From the NCBI RefSeq assembly GCF_965200585.1, contig NZ_OZ241361.1: a stretch of 64,000 bases of DNA. One strand, given 5' to 3'. Position 1 is the first letter of the stretch. Every line of letters starts with the position of its first letter. The DNA comes from Bacterioplanoides sp965200585. Its GTDB lineage: Bacteria > Pseudomonadota > Gammaproteobacteria > Pseudomonadales > Oceanobacteraceae. This document shows, in pieces, positions 1 through 8,824 of the stretch. Made by a program: the position numbers and the translations under genes. Below the pieces are notes generated by a model. That model ran no database searches. It saw only the letters and a program-made list of their open reading frames with translations, and was not told the origin of the DNA.

Positions 1-23
1 CAAGGGTAAACAGGGAGCACTGT

Positions 24-197
24 ATGTTTACCACCAACTCCAGAGCTGCGCAGCAAGCGCGGCTCGCCCGTCAAGCCGCCAGCGGCGATCATAAAGCAGG
101 CAAAAAACCGTGTAAGTTCTGTCAGCGCAGCCGCTGGTTGATGGTGATTACCATGCTGATTGTACTGACATCAGTTTCCATTCTGCATACTCCCTGA
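24..197 (+). CDS. Small CxxC membrane protein, unknown
   Basis: I do not recognise this 57-residue protein. An AGGGAG ribosome-binding site sits six bases before the ATG. The first half is basic and rich in Ala/Gln/Arg, a cysteine pair (Cys30 and Cys33, CKFC) lies in the middle, and residues about 38-54 form one hydrophobic helix, so a small single-pass inner-membrane protein is likely. A perfect 13-bp terminator hairpin starts 13 bases after the stop, which supports a real transcript. The CxxC could bind metal or be redox active; there is no second pair to complete a zinc site within the chain. Its upstream neighbour is outside the window. Confidence 0.5.
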   Translation: MFTTNSRAAQQARLARQAASGDHKAGKKPCKFCQRSRWLMVITMLIVLTSVSILHTP

Positions 198-210
198 TAT
201 GGAATTATTG

Positions 211-246
211 AAAAAGGCAGAAAGGATAAAAATTTTCTGCCTTTTT
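211..246 (+). terminator. Rho-independent terminator
   Basis: A perfect 13-bp inverted repeat (211-223 with 234-246) ends in a run of five T. It closes the small CxxC protein gene. The A-run on the other side lets it work in both directions. Confidence 0.85.
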
Positions 247-316
247 AACCAATTGATACTGGATATTTAACGCCAACTGCCTAAAATGCCGCTCGTTCTG
301 TTACGAGTGCTATTTC

Positions 317-673
317 ATGACACTGACCCGACAAGTAAAAGGTCTGGCGGCTGACTTTCTCGATCGTATGGTACCGGTTAAACCGTTGCAGCGATCGCAA
401 GACGAGCAACATCGGCTGGATCGTGCGTCGCGTAAAATGCACCTGTATTTCTGCCGCACTTGTCCTTCCTCTATCGAAATCAAACGCCATTGTGAAAAAC
501 TCGGCCTGCGGGTGGTGGAAAAAGACGTGATTCGTGTTAACGCCTATCGCAATGAGCTGGTAAACGGTGGTGGCGCGCCGCGGGTTCCCTGTTTGCGTAT
601 CGACGACGAGCAGCAAGGCCGCTGGTTGTATAGCCGCGAAGCCATTCTGGACTATCTGAATCAGCGCTTCTGA
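317..673 (+). CDS. Glutaredoxin-like protein
   Basis: 118 residues. After a hydrophilic extension of about 40 residues comes a thioredoxin-fold core: strand, CRTC redox pair (Cys46, Cys49), a basic helix, and the Val90-Pro91 pair that is the family's cis-proline, followed by Cys92. The C-terminal GRWLYSREAILDYL segment is the usual last helix region of glutaredoxin/GST N-terminal domains. Likely a cytoplasmic thiol-disulfide or glutathione-linked protein; the partner is unknown. The active site is CRTC rather than the common CPxC, so classical glutaredoxin activity is uncertain. It stands alone, 80 bases before the next gene, and an internal start at Met41 would give the bare domain. Confidence 0.75.
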   Translation: MTLTRQVKGLAADFLDRMVPVKPLQRSQDEQHRLDRASRKMHLYFCRTCPSSIEIKRHCEKLGLRVVEKDVIRVNAYRNELVNGGGAPRVPCLRIDDEQQGRWLYSREAILDYLNQRF

Positions 674-753
674 TTACGACCTTTCTGGCACTGCCTTCCT
701 GATTGCTTTCTTGTTTACAATACACGCTGATTCTTTTGAGTGTATTGCCTGTT

Positions 754-1725
754 ATGCCCCTGCTTACGTCTTCATACCGCCCACCCCGGGGCTTTGCCAA
801 CGGCTATGTTCAGAGCATTTATCCAACTTTATTCCGTAATCTTGATCTGCCTGGCCTGAAGCGCGAGCGGCTGGAGTTGGATGACGGTGATTTTCTTGAC
901 CTCGACTGGTCGCTTTGTCGCGAGGGTCGAACATCATCACTGGTTATTGTGTCGCATGGGCTGGAAGGCCACTCACGCCGACCTTATGTATTGGGAACTT
1001 TACGTCAGGCAAACCGCGAAGGGTTGGATGCGCTGGCGTGGAACTTCCGCAGCTGCAGTGGCGAACCCAATCGTTTGCCACGTATGTATCACAGCGGTGC
1101 GACAGACGATCTGCATCGTGTGGTCTGCCATGCGCTGCAGCAAGGCTATCAGCGCGTTCATCTGGTGGGGTTTTCGATGGGCGGTAACCTCAGCTTGTTA
1201 TATGCCGGGCGTGATGCGCATATGCCGCAAGCGGTTGCTTCGGTCAGTGGCTTTTCAGTTCCCTGTGACTTAAAAGGCAGTGCTAACCAACTGGCAGGTC
1301 GCCGCAATCGTATCTTTATGTGGCGTTTTCTGCGTGACCTGCGGGTGAAGGTGGAACAAAAGGCGCAACGTTTTCCGGATCGGGTGTCCGCTGATGGTTA
1401 CCCACAAATCCGCACATTCCGCCAGTTTGATGATCGTTATACGGCGCCGTTACATGGCTTTAAAGACGCTCTGGATTACTGGCAGCAGTCCAGCTGTTTG
1501 TCTTATTTATCACAGCTTAAGATTCCGGCGTTATTGGTGAATGCTGATAACGATCCGTTTTTATCGGCCGCTTGTTATCCCAGAGCCATGGCGCGCCAGC
1601 ATGATTATCTGCATCTGGAAGTGCCTGACAGCGGTGGTCACGTTGGTTTTATTGAGCGCAGTACGGATCAGACCTACTGGATGGAAAAGCGAGCGCTGGC
1701 GTTTGTGAAACAGGTGGATGGTTAA
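754..1725 (+). CDS. YheT-family alpha/beta hydrolase
   Basis: 323 residues from the ATG chosen here; a TTG 51 bases upstream would add 17 hydrophobic residues. The N-terminus (YRPPRGFANGYVQSIYPTL) matches the start of YheT/EMB8-type hydrolases, which favours the ATG. Family marks: HGLEGHSRRPYV oxyanion region, nucleophile elbow GFSMGGN (Ser near residue 141), acid in NADNDPF (near 267) and catalytic His in SGGHVGF (near 296). Cytoplasmic esterase or thioesterase by family; the natural substrate is not known. The ribosome-binding site is weak at either start. Confidence 0.85.
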   Translation: MPLLTSSYRPPRGFANGYVQSIYPTLFRNLDLPGLKRERLELDDGDFLDLDWSLCREGRTSSLVIVSHGLEGHSRRPYVLGTLRQANREGLDALAWNFRSCSGEPNRLPRMYHSGATDDLHRVVCHALQQGYQRVHLVGFSMGGNLSLLYAGRDAHMPQAVASVSGFSVPCDLKGSANQLAGRRNRIFMWRFLRDLRVKVEQKAQRFPDRVSADGYPQIRTFRQFDDRYTAPLHGFKDALDYWQQSSCLSYLSQLKIPALLVNADNDPFLSAACYPRAMARQHDYLHLEVPDSGGHVGFIERSTDQTYWMEKRALAFVKQVDG

Positions 1726-1783
1726 AGTAACCAGAGTGTTAAAAAACGGTAACTTCGGGTTTCAGATGTATGGAGGTGATGAG

Positions 1784-1814
1784 CGTCAAAAACTCATCGT
1801 TCATTTTTTTGACG
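1784..1814. terminator. AT-rich hairpin, possible terminator
   Basis: A 9-bp inverted repeat (1784-1792 with 1806-1814) whose right arm contains a run of T lies between the YheT gene and the metalloprotease gene. No long T-tract follows the stem, so termination is only possible. The rest of the 198-base gap shows nothing clear. Confidence 0.3.
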
Positions 1815-1923
1815 TGGCTGAATGATGCCTGAGTCACTTTTTTGCTTTGTTGTAGGTCTTTGTTAAAACGGGCTTTCAGTAAACAAAGGTTATCTACGCT
1901 TCAGATAGTGAAATATCGGAAGC

Positions 1924-4092
1924 GTGGTCATGTTTGTTGTTCTTCTTATCCTTGTTTTATTACTGCCACTGGGTGCTGAAGCATCCGTACAGCCACTGTC
2001 TCAGCGCGTACAGATTACTCTGTCCGATGGCCAACAGTGGTGGGTAACCACTCAGGGCAATCAGGATAACCTCTGGGTTGAAACCGATGAGGGCGAGCTG
2101 CTGGTTGAACAGCAAGGTTACTGGTTTTATGCCCAACGTGATGATCAGGGCCGGGTTATCTCCACCGGTGAAGCGGTTGTTGCTGGTGTTGTCGTTAAAA
2201 ACCTGGCAACTAAAGACCTGCGAGCTCAGGCCCATTCACACACACTGTCACGCACTGTACAGCTGGCTCAGTCAGAGCGCACTCCTTATCGTTTTACCGC
2301 TGGCCAGTATCACCGTCAGCCGTTGCTGGTGGTTCGCGTTGCTTTTGCTGATCAGGATTTCCGTTACAGCGACGCCGAGATTGCCCAGCGTATGTTCTCC
2401 GGTGAAGACAGCGTCACCGGTTACTTCCTTGAAAATTCCTACGATAACTTCGAAGTGGCGGCGGTTAACGAAAACCATGGCGCACTCAATGACGGTATTG
2501 TTTCGGTACGTTTAAACCGTAATCACCCTGATTTTGGCAATAGTTTCAGCACTCAGAGTCAGACTCTTGCCCGGGATGCGTTAGCGGCTCTGCCTCAGGA
2601 TCTGAATCTGGCCGCTTATGATCGTAACGGTGACAGCTGGCTGGACCCCAGCGAGCTGGCTATCGTCTTTATGGTGGCAGGTTATGAGCAGGCATTTGCT
2701 GGTGCAGGCACCAGCCATCCTCGCGTCTGGGCACACAAAAGCAGCTTGTCTCAGGGCCGCTACGGCTCTGTGAATATTGGTGAATATGCCATGTTTGGTG
2801 AGCGCCACCAGGATCACCAGGCGACCATTGGTATTATCTGTCATGAACTGGGTCACCTGTTGTTCGACCTGCCGGATTTGTACGACCGTGGGGGTCAGAG
2901 TGCAGGTGTTGGCCGCTGGGGCTTGATGGGATTAGGCGGCTGGAATTCATCTGCTGGCCACGCCGGTAATAAGCCAGCTCATATGCTGGGCTGGAGTAAA
3001 GAGCAGGTGGGCTTTGTACAGCCAAATCAGGCGCAAGAAGGTTTTTCCAGCGTGCGTTTACGGGCCTTATCAGAAGCGGCTGATGTACTGGAAGTCTCTC
3101 TGGATGCCTACCGTCATGGTCAGCGTTTATTGTTGGAACATCGCCGTTTAAGTGATTTTGATGCGGGCCTGCCTGGGGAAGGCATTCTGTTGACCCGCAT
3201 TGATGACCGCGTGGGTTACGGCCCGTTAGGTGGCCAGAATGACGACGTTAACCATCAGCTGGTGGGTGTAGAAGAAGCCGATGGTGGTCACGACCTGGAT
3301 AATAATCTGAATCGTGGGGATGCCAATGATGTCTTCAGTTCATCTGAAAACAGCGTGGTTTTTTCAGCCGTCAGCCCGGCGCCAAGCGCCGAAGATAATG
3401 CGGTTGAGTTAGTACGCCTGCAAGCTGGTCTGGTCGCCGACATTGATTTGCGCATCAGTAACGCTGTGTATGGCAACAATATTGGCCTGGATGAAGTGGG
3501 CCCTAATGCGTCGTATCGGGTAGCGGATAGCGCTGCTCAGATTGTTATCCGCTTGCCAATTGATGACGCGATCACGGCTCTGGATGGCGTGGACTGGTTT
3601 GCTTTAGAGAATGGTGTTGTTGATATTGCTTTGTTCGCAGACAACCCTCAGTCCGGTGGTGCAGCGCTGATGGCGCAGGCCAACTATTCGGTTAGCCGCG
3701 GCTGGAACCGTTTAATGTTTGCCCAACGGTTGGAAAACCAGGATTACGACGAAGTTTATTTGCAGCTGTCAGTCAGAAGTCAGTCCGGCAATCTGACTCT
3801 GGCCATTGATGCTCAGGGTAATGCCAGTGGTGATACTGTGATTGAGGTGGGTCAGGGGTATCAGGTCGCCAATTTTGATGTGCCTGCGCGCTTGTTGGTA
3901 ATGGCAAACAATGCTCCGCTGTCGGCAGATTCTGCTATCAGTACTGGTGGCAATAGTGGCTCTGATGCGGGTGTTATTGCTCCGGCCGACGATGGTCAGA
4001 ATGCCGCGTCCTCTTCCGGTGGCGGCGGTGGTGGTGCAATCGCACTCTGGATGTTGCTGTTGTGCTTGGTTCCACGTATTCGACGGTTATAA
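1924..4092 (+). CDS. M6-type secreted metalloprotease with GlyGly-CTERM tail
   Basis: 722 residues. A signal peptide (about 1-21, ending AEA) is followed by a propeptide-like region and a catalytic domain with HELGH at 307-311 (zinc ligands His307 and His311, catalytic Glu308), LPDLYD just after it and a WGLMG turn near 332-336, as in immune-inhibitor-A-type M6 peptidases. An EF-hand-like calcium loop (DRNGDSWLDPSE, 233-244) precedes the active site. The end has the three-part GlyGly-CTERM sorting signal: Ser/Gly-rich GGGGGG, hydrophobic helix, and a basic tail RIRRL. The neighbouring rhombosortase gene is the expected processing enzyme. Likely exported by Sec, then by type II secretion, and released or retained at the surface; the target protein is unknown. 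Confidence 0.88.
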   Translation: MVMFVVLLILVLLLPLGAEASVQPLSQRVQITLSDGQQWWVTTQGNQDNLWVETDEGELLVEQQGYWFYAQRDDQGRVISTGEAVVAGVVVKNLATKDLRAQAHSHTLSRTVQLAQSERTPYRFTAGQYHRQPLLVVRVAFADQDFRYSDAEIAQRMFSGEDSVTGYFLENSYDNFEVAAVNENHGALNDGIVSVRLNRNHPDFGNSFSTQSQTLARDALAALPQDLNLAAYDRNGDSWLDPSELAIVFMVAGYEQAFAGAGTSHPRVWAHKSSLSQGRYGSVNIGEYAMFGERHQDHQATIGIICHELGHLLFDLPDLYDRGGQSAGVGRWGLMGLGGWNSSAGHAGNKPAHMLGWSKEQVGFVQPNQAQEGFSSVRLRALSEAADVLEVSLDAYRHGQRLLLEHRRLSDFDAGLPGEGILLTRIDDRVGYGPLGGQNDDVNHQLVGVEEADGGHDLDNNLNRGDANDVFSSSENSVVFSAVSPAPSAEDNAVELVRLQAGLVADIDLRISNAVYGNNIGLDEVGPNASYRVADSAAQIVIRLPIDDAITALDGVDWFALENGVVDIALFADNPQSGGAALMAQANYSVSRGWNRLMFAQRLENQDYDEVYLQLSVRSQSGNLTLAIDAQGNASGDTVIEVGQGYQVANFDVPARLLVMANNAPLSADSAISTGGNSGSDAGVIAPADDGQNAASSSGGGGGGAIALWMLLLCLVPRIRRL

Positions 4093-4125
4093 TGCGGCGC
4101 TGACTTTTCTGCCAGAGGGCAAGTT

Positions 4126-4719
4126 GTGGTTGCCGTTCGCAATGTGACTCAGCGTTATGGATTGTATATTGCCAGCATTATATTGATGCTGGCGCTGGGG
4201 TTATTAGAGCCCTGGTCTTCCCGGTGGCTGGAGTTTGATCGAAGCCTGATCAATCAGGGGCAGTGGTGGCGTTTGTTTACCGCCAGCTGGGTCCATCTTT
4301 CTGACAACCATCTGTTGGGTAATACCGCTGGTATGGCACTGTTTGCCTATATTGCCGGCCCGTCTCTGAATAACCGCTTGGGTATCTTCCTGCTGGCCTG
4401 GTGCATCAGTGTTGTGGGGGTTGGTTTGTATCTGTATGCCGGCTATCTGCAACGTTATGTGGGTATGTCCGGTGCTCTGCATGGTTTATTACTGGTTGCC
4501 CCCTTTCTTTCACCGTATTACAGCCGCCGGATGGCCTGGTTGTTTTTGCTTGTTATTGTTGGCAAATGCCTATGGGAACAATCACCGTTTTATAATGATA
4601 TGGCGCTGCTGGATTATATTGGCGGGCGGGTCGAAACCAATTCACATCTATTAGGAGCTATTTCCGGCATTGCGTTTCTGGCCGTTATGAAATGGAAGCA
4701 GCCGGCGGTATTTAAATGA
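4126..4719 (+). CDS. rrtA: Rhombosortase, GlyGly-CTERM processing protease
   Basis: 197-residue rhomboid-family intramembrane serine protease with about six membrane segments. Visible marks: WVHLSDNHLLGN (57-66), catalytic GMSG (Ser115) followed by ALHGL as in rhombosortases, and His174 in SHLLGAISG. It lacks the cytoplasmic domain of GlpG. The start is GTG, with AGAGGG six bases upstream. It begins 33 bases after the GlyGly-CTERM metalloprotease, so co-transcription and a substrate-enzyme relationship are very likely. Known role of the family: cleavage near the GlyGly motif of secreted proteins. Its last codon overlaps the NUDIX gene by ATGA. A second rhomboid (GlpG) is encoded near 19.7 kb. 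Confidence 0.87.
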   Translation: MVAVRNVTQRYGLYIASIILMLALGLLEPWSSRWLEFDRSLINQGQWWRLFTASWVHLSDNHLLGNTAGMALFAYIAGPSLNNRLGIFLLAWCISVVGVGLYLYAGYLQRYVGMSGALHGLLLVAPFLSPYYSRRMAWLFLLVIVGKCLWEQSPFYNDMALLDYIGGRVETNSHLLGAISGIAFLAVMKWKQPAVFK

Positions 4720-5261
4720 AGCAGAATAATCCCTGGAAAGTGCAGCAGAAACGGCTGATTTACGATAATCCGTGGATTCATGTCGAAGAACATCAGGTGC
4801 TTAACCCAGCCGGAAAGCCGGGGATTTATGGTACGGTATCGTTTAAGAATCGTGCCGTTGCCATTGTTCCTCTGGCCGAGAACGGCGATACCTGGCTGGT
4901 GGGCCAGTATCGTTATCCGCTGGACCAATACCACTGGGAAATACCCATGGGCGGGGCGCCCCATCATGAAGCCCCTGAGCAATGTGCGTTACGTGAACTG
5001 AAGGAAGAAACCGGTTTGTTGGCAAAGCAGCTGCAGCCTTTGTGTCATCTGCACCTAAGTAATTCCATTACCGACGAAGAGGCATTCGCCTTTGTGGCAA
5101 CCGATTTACAGCAGGGTGAGACGGAATTTGAAGAAACGGAAGTGATTACCGTGCGCCGTTTGCCCTTCTCGGACGCTTTGGCGATGGCACTATCCGGGGA
5201 AATCACCGACGCGGTCAGTGTCGCTGCATTACAACGAGTCCGCCTGCTGGGCATTGCCTGA
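4716..5261 (+). CDS. NUDIX hydrolase, ADP-ribose pyrophosphatase-like
   Basis: 181 residues with a perfect Nudix box, G79-x5-E85-x7-R93-E94-L95-x-E97-E98-x-G100, which binds the catalytic divalent metals. The flow (LVGQYRYPLD, then WEIPMGG, then the box) resembles ADP-sugar pyrophosphatases, so hydrolysis of ADP-ribose or another nucleoside diphosphate sugar is likely; exact substrate unknown. Its ATG overlaps the stop of the rhombosortase gene (ATGA), which implies translational coupling but no obvious shared pathway. Convergent with the AraC gene that follows. Confidence 0.88.
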   Translation: MKQNNPWKVQQKRLIYDNPWIHVEEHQVLNPAGKPGIYGTVSFKNRAVAIVPLAENGDTWLVGQYRYPLDQYHWEIPMGGAPHHEAPEQCALRELKEETGLLAKQLQPLCHLHLSNSITDEEAFAFVATDLQQGETEFEETEVITVRRLPFSDALAMALSGEITDAVSVAALQRVRLLGIA

Positions 5262-5277
5262 TAGTGACCAGTGCCCG

Positions 5278-6321
5278 TTAACCATTCACAACCATCAATG
5301 GCCCGGATTTATGCAGCTGGCGGTATTGGGCCGGGCTCTGATTAATTTCTTTGATAAAAATACGATCCAACGTACGGCGTCCGGATAAACCAATCTGTAA
5401 TGCGATCTGTTCAATGCTGTCGTTGGAATTGACCAGTAAACGCTTAGCGGTATCGATGCGTACATCGGTAATAATCTGTTTCAGTGAGGTCTGTTCTTTA
5501 TGCAGATGGCGGTTCAGAGTGCGGGCACTGATATGAAAATAGTCGGCCACTTCCTGCTGGTTAGCATTCAGGCGAATTTTACTCTGGCTTAATGCTTTGC
5601 GAATGCGCTCAGCTAAGGAGCCGGAGCGAGCCAGTTTGCGATAGCGCTCTTCAACTTCGCGCTTCATCATTTTCAGAATGTGTGGGTTGGTATTATGCAA
5701 CCCTTCATCTAACCACTTGCTGTTAAAATGAATCGCACATTCGGGGTTATTAAATTCTACCTGAGCACGCCAGGCACGCTCGTATTGTGAGCGGTATTGC
5801 GTCGCCGGGAAGGGCAGGGTAATGGCATTAATCTGTAACTCGCTGCCGCATAGCTGGCGTAACCAGTTCAGCAATGTGCTGATAATCACTTCAGTACGGT
5901 GACGCTCCGTTGTGCGAATATAGTCTTCAGACACCGGCAGTTTAACTTTGATGGTGTTATCCCGGGTGCGGGTTACCTGAATTTCCAACTGATCACTGAG
6001 CAGTGGCGAAAACTTCTCCAGATAATACAGAGCCTCGCGCAGGGTGTTGCAGCATAAAAACAGATGCTGCAGCTGGCAGCTGCTATGGGTATTAAAACGA
6101 TGTGCCGGCTGGACGCATAAGGATTCGTCGCGGCTGCTGTGGATCAGCTGGGTAATCATCTGATCAGCATCGGCCTTATTAATCAGGCTATCCGGGTCGC
6201 GCATTTGTTTGATAACACGTTGCAGTGCATCGTTATGCTCATGGGTCTCGTTAAAAAAGGCCGATCCGGTTGCTTCCAGCAAAGGTCTGATTAACGCTGT
6301 CGATAAATAGCCTTGTTCCAT
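5278..6321 (-). CDS. AraC-family regulator, OruR/MmsR type
   Basis: 347 residues from the ATG chosen (AGG eight bases upstream); the open frame extends to a TTG 126 bases further with no good ribosome-binding site. The N-terminal two thirds is the AraC arabinose-binding-like domain of the type starting with a helix around STALIRPLLEA. The C-terminal third has the two helix-turn-helix motifs: NQQEVADYFHISARTLNRHL and DSIEQIALQIGLSGRRTLDRIF, then QSPAQYR. Cytoplasmic transcription factor; ligand and targets unknown. Regulators of this subfamily often control lipid or amino-acid catabolic genes nearby. The second HTH has GRRTLDR in place of the usual SxxSxFxR, so its DNA contacts may differ. Confidence 0.85.
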   Translation of the reverse strand: MEQGYLSTALIRPLLEATGSAFFNETHEHNDALQRVIKQMRDPDSLINKADADQMITQLIHSSRDESLCVQPAHRFNTHSSCQLQHLFLCCNTLREALYYLEKFSPLLSDQLEIQVTRTRDNTIKVKLPVSEDYIRTTERHRTEVIISTLLNWLRQLCGSELQINAITLPFPATQYRSQYERAWRAQVEFNNPECAIHFNSKWLDEGLHNTNPHILKMMKREVEERYRKLARSGSLAERIRKALSQSKIRLNANQQEVADYFHISARTLNRHLHKEQTSLKQIITDVRIDTAKRLLVNSNDSIEQIALQIGLSGRRTLDRIFIKEINQSPAQYRQLHKSGPLMVVNG

Positions 6322-6734
6322 TTTAAACGCCTGATTTTTATTTTTAGGTGATATTTTACACCCGGTTAATCCTGTATATCCGGTGTTGGGTAACAGCATG
6401 TTCGCCATATTCATGGCACTGTTTATAACAACGGGAATTACGAGCAATGGTCATGCCATTGGTCAAAGTACACAATTGTCTGATTTTATCGCATGCCTGG
6501 GTGACAAAATTTGTCGGTTGTTACCTATTGTAGCAGCTGCGTGACACGCATCTACACGAAGCGCATGGTTAGCTGCCTTTTCTGGAAAAGCCGGCAATGA
6601 GGTAATACTCTGCCGGTTGATACGATATGGCTAAAAAGAATAAACGCTTGTTTATTAAAGTTAAATGATGACGCATATGATCTTTGTTTTAGTGTGAAGG
6701 TGATCACAAAAAGCATTTTTCAGGGATCGTGGCT
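6322..6734. other. Intergenic stretch, 413 bases
   Basis: Lies between two minus-strand genes. It must hold the promoter of the AraC gene and the 3' end of the MaoC transcript. I see a 6-bp hairpin CCGGCA/TGCCGG (6591-6596 with 6611-6616) followed on the minus strand by CTTTTCC, a weak terminator candidate for the MaoC gene, and a near-palindrome GACAAAATTTGTC. A 13-codon ATG frame (6627-6668, MAKKNKRLFIKVK) has no ribosome-binding site. Nothing else supported. Confidence 0.4.
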
Positions 6735-7637
6735 TCAGTAAGAGCCTTCCTGTATGACACCGCGTAAATAACACTGCAGCCGTTCAGCATCAGCAACATA
6801 AAACTGACCGCTCAGGTCAGGGTCGGTGAACAGACACACTTTCGACGGTAAGAAAACCGGCTGCTTAAATTCAACATCCAGAGTACAGGCTTCGCTGTCA
6901 GGCTGAGGATATAACGTCGCAGCCAGTCGTGCTTTGCTCCACATACCATGTGCAATATGGCGTTTAAATCCCAATAATTTGGCTGAAGCTGGCCACAGAT
7001 GAATCGGATTAGAGTCTCCCGAGACTTTAGCGTAACGTCTTCCCAGATCTTCAGGCAGTGACCACTGACTGTGTAAAGCGTAATGGGGAGGGAGCGGTTC
7101 TCTGGTTCTCTTCTGTTCCGCTGCCTTGCCATTTGAGTTGTTGCTGTTTGTGCTGCTGCGCAGGCGAGCCAGATTGGTGCTGACGGATTGCCAGACTAAC
7201 TCACCAGCACTACAGACTTGTGAGGTGATATCAAATTCCAGCCCTTTAGCGGTGTTACGCTGGCCTGAAAGCACACAATAAATGGACAGAGTTTCGTGTG
7301 GCTGGATGCCACGGTATTGAGTGATTCGGTTGCGTATGTGTACCAGCCCGATGAGTGCCAGAGGAAAGCGTTTGTGCAGCATCAGCTCCATATGCAGCGG
7401 AAACGCCAACATATGCGGATAGGTAATTGGCAACGTCGATAAAGAAGCGTTAAAACCACACAGCTCAGCATAAGCTTTTACATGATGGACGTCTGGCATT
7501 ACGTGGCTCTGCAACGCTGCTAATGCCGGCAACGAATTCTGAGATGAAGGCTTTTGCCGGTGAAGCAGAGCACGCAGATATTGGCCGGGTAATGACGGTG
7601 TTTCGCGAAAAAGAAGAGGGCTGACAGGATCCATCAT
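6735..7637 (-). CDS. MaoC-like hydratase/dehydratase
   Basis: 300 residues from the first of two adjacent ATG codons, which has GGAG six bases upstream; the open frame reaches a GTG at 7799 but that would overlap the divergent regulator's promoter region. The protein is a double hot-dog fold: a degenerate N-terminal half and a C-terminal half with the hydratase-2 motif YAKVSGDSNPIHLW and IAHGMW. This family adds or removes water on (R)-3-hydroxyacyl-CoA or -ACP. An AraC regulator is divergent across 164 bases, so it may control this gene. No acyl-CoA partners lie next to it; the substrate is unknown. A Ser/Asn-rich linker (RSSTNSNNSNGK) separates the halves. Confidence 0.8.
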   Translation of the reverse strand: MMDPVSPLLFRETPSLPGQYLRALLHRQKPSSQNSLPALAALQSHVMPDVHHVKAYAELCGFNASLSTLPITYPHMLAFPLHMELMLHKRFPLALIGLVHIRNRITQYRGIQPHETLSIYCVLSGQRNTAKGLEFDITSQVCSAGELVWQSVSTNLARLRSSTNSNNSNGKAAEQKRTREPLPPHYALHSQWSLPEDLGRRYAKVSGDSNPIHLWPASAKLLGFKRHIAHGMWSKARLAATLYPQPDSEACTLDVEFKQPVFLPSKVCLFTDPDLSGQFYVADAERLQCYLRGVIQEGSY

Positions 7638-7801
7638 GATCCACTCCGGTAACAAACGGGATGAGCGGATCAGTGTAAGTTGCTTTTTCGTTAACCCATT
7701 GGCAGCACTTTTGGTCGTTGCGTCAGAAAGGTCAATAACACTTGCAGCCGTGCTTTGATCTGGCAAAATCCGCTGATACTCCTGAGGAAATTCAAACACT
7801 T

Positions 7802-8824
7802 ATGTCCAGTGGAATAGCAGAATTACGTGACTCCGGCATTATGATTCAGCTGGCGTATCAGGCCATGCAGAAGATGGATCTGGATGTTGCCACTATCGCA
7901 AAGCGGCTGGGAATCACCCCGGAATTAATTTCAGACCGGCACGCCCGTACTCCTCATGCGGCGCAAACGTTATTCTGGCAAGTGTTGGAAGATGTCAGTC
8001 AGGATAGCGATATTGGCCTGCATTTAGGCGAACACCTGCCTGTGTATCAGGGGCAGGTACTGCAATATTTGTTTTTATCCAGCCCAACCTTTGGTGATGG
8101 CTTAAGCCGCTCACTGAACTATCAGCGGCTGTTGAGTGACGCCTCCCAATCCAGCATGGAAGAGGCCGGAGATCAGGTGTATATCCGGGTTGGAACCGCA
8201 ACCGATCTGACCTCATCGTTGCGGCATTTGTCGGAATGTATGGTGTTGGGGCTGATCCAGTTTTTCCAGTATGTGACCGATGGAGCGTTTGTCGCGTCTC
8301 ATATCCATTTCTCCCATCCGGCACCGGGTTCTGACCAGGAGCATCAGCGCATTTATCAGTGCCCGGTTACCTTTGCACAAAAGGAAGTCAGGATTTATTT
8401 CGACCGGCGCTTGCTGGCGCAGCCGTCTTCCCATGCGGAACCGGAATTGTTGCAGTTACACGAAAAGCTTGCCAGTGAACACGTTGCCAAACTGGAACGC
8501 CGGGATATTGTCTCCGGAGTTTATAAAGTATTTGGTGAAATACTGGAGACCGGTGAAGTCAGCCTTGATGCCGTGGCAGCACGCTTGGCGATCAAGCCTC
8601 GCACATTGCGGACCCGGCTGTCGGAAGCAGATACTAATTTTAATCAGTTACTGGCGAATTACCGCTGCAATCTGGCAAAGCGCTTATTAGCCAGAACCGA
8701 TGAAAGCATCGATGAAATTGTCTATCTGACCGGTTTCTCCGAGCCCAGTACCTTTTACCGGGCCTTTAAGCGCTGGACACAACAAACTCCGGTGGAATAT
8801 CGAAATCAGCGGCAGCAGCGTTAA
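7802..8824 (+). CDS. AraC-family regulator
   Basis: 340 residues from the ATG at 7802; the frame opens at a TTG 60 bases earlier. The N-terminal arabinose-binding-like domain contains GDGLSRSLNYQRLL and the C-terminus carries two HTH motifs (LDAVAARLAIKPRTLRTRL and ESIDEIVYLTGFSEPSTFYRAFKRWTQQTPVEYR), the second being a textbook AraC signature. Divergent from the MaoC-like gene, so the 164-base gap between the two likely holds its operators. Ligand unknown; a fatty-acid derived or hydroxyacyl signal would fit the neighbour but is inference. Confidence 0.88.
   Translation: MSSGIAELRDSGIMIQLAYQAMQKMDLDVATIAKRLGITPELISDRHARTPHAAQTLFWQVLEDVSQDSDIGLHLGEHLPVYQGQVLQYLFLSSPTFGDGLSRSLNYQRLLSDASQSSMEEAGDQVYIRVGTATDLTSSLRHLSECMVLGLIQFFQYVTDGAFVASHIHFSHPAPGSDQEHQRIYQCPVTFAQKEVRIYFDRRLLAQPSSHAEPELLQLHEKLASEHVAKLERRDIVSGVYKVFGEILETGEVSLDAVAARLAIKPRTLRTRLSEADTNFNQLLANYRCNLAKRLLARTDESIDEIVYLTGFSEPSTFYRAFKRWTQQTPVEYRNQRQQR

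Noticed and set aside
1774..1827. Short ORF MSVKNSSFIFLTWLNDA after GGAGGTG
   Set aside because: Ribosome-binding site only two bases before the ATG and the frame spans a hairpin; too little evidence.
6627..6668. Thirteen-codon basic peptide ORF in the 413-base gap
   Set aside because: ATG present but no ribosome-binding site and no terminator or conservation evidence.
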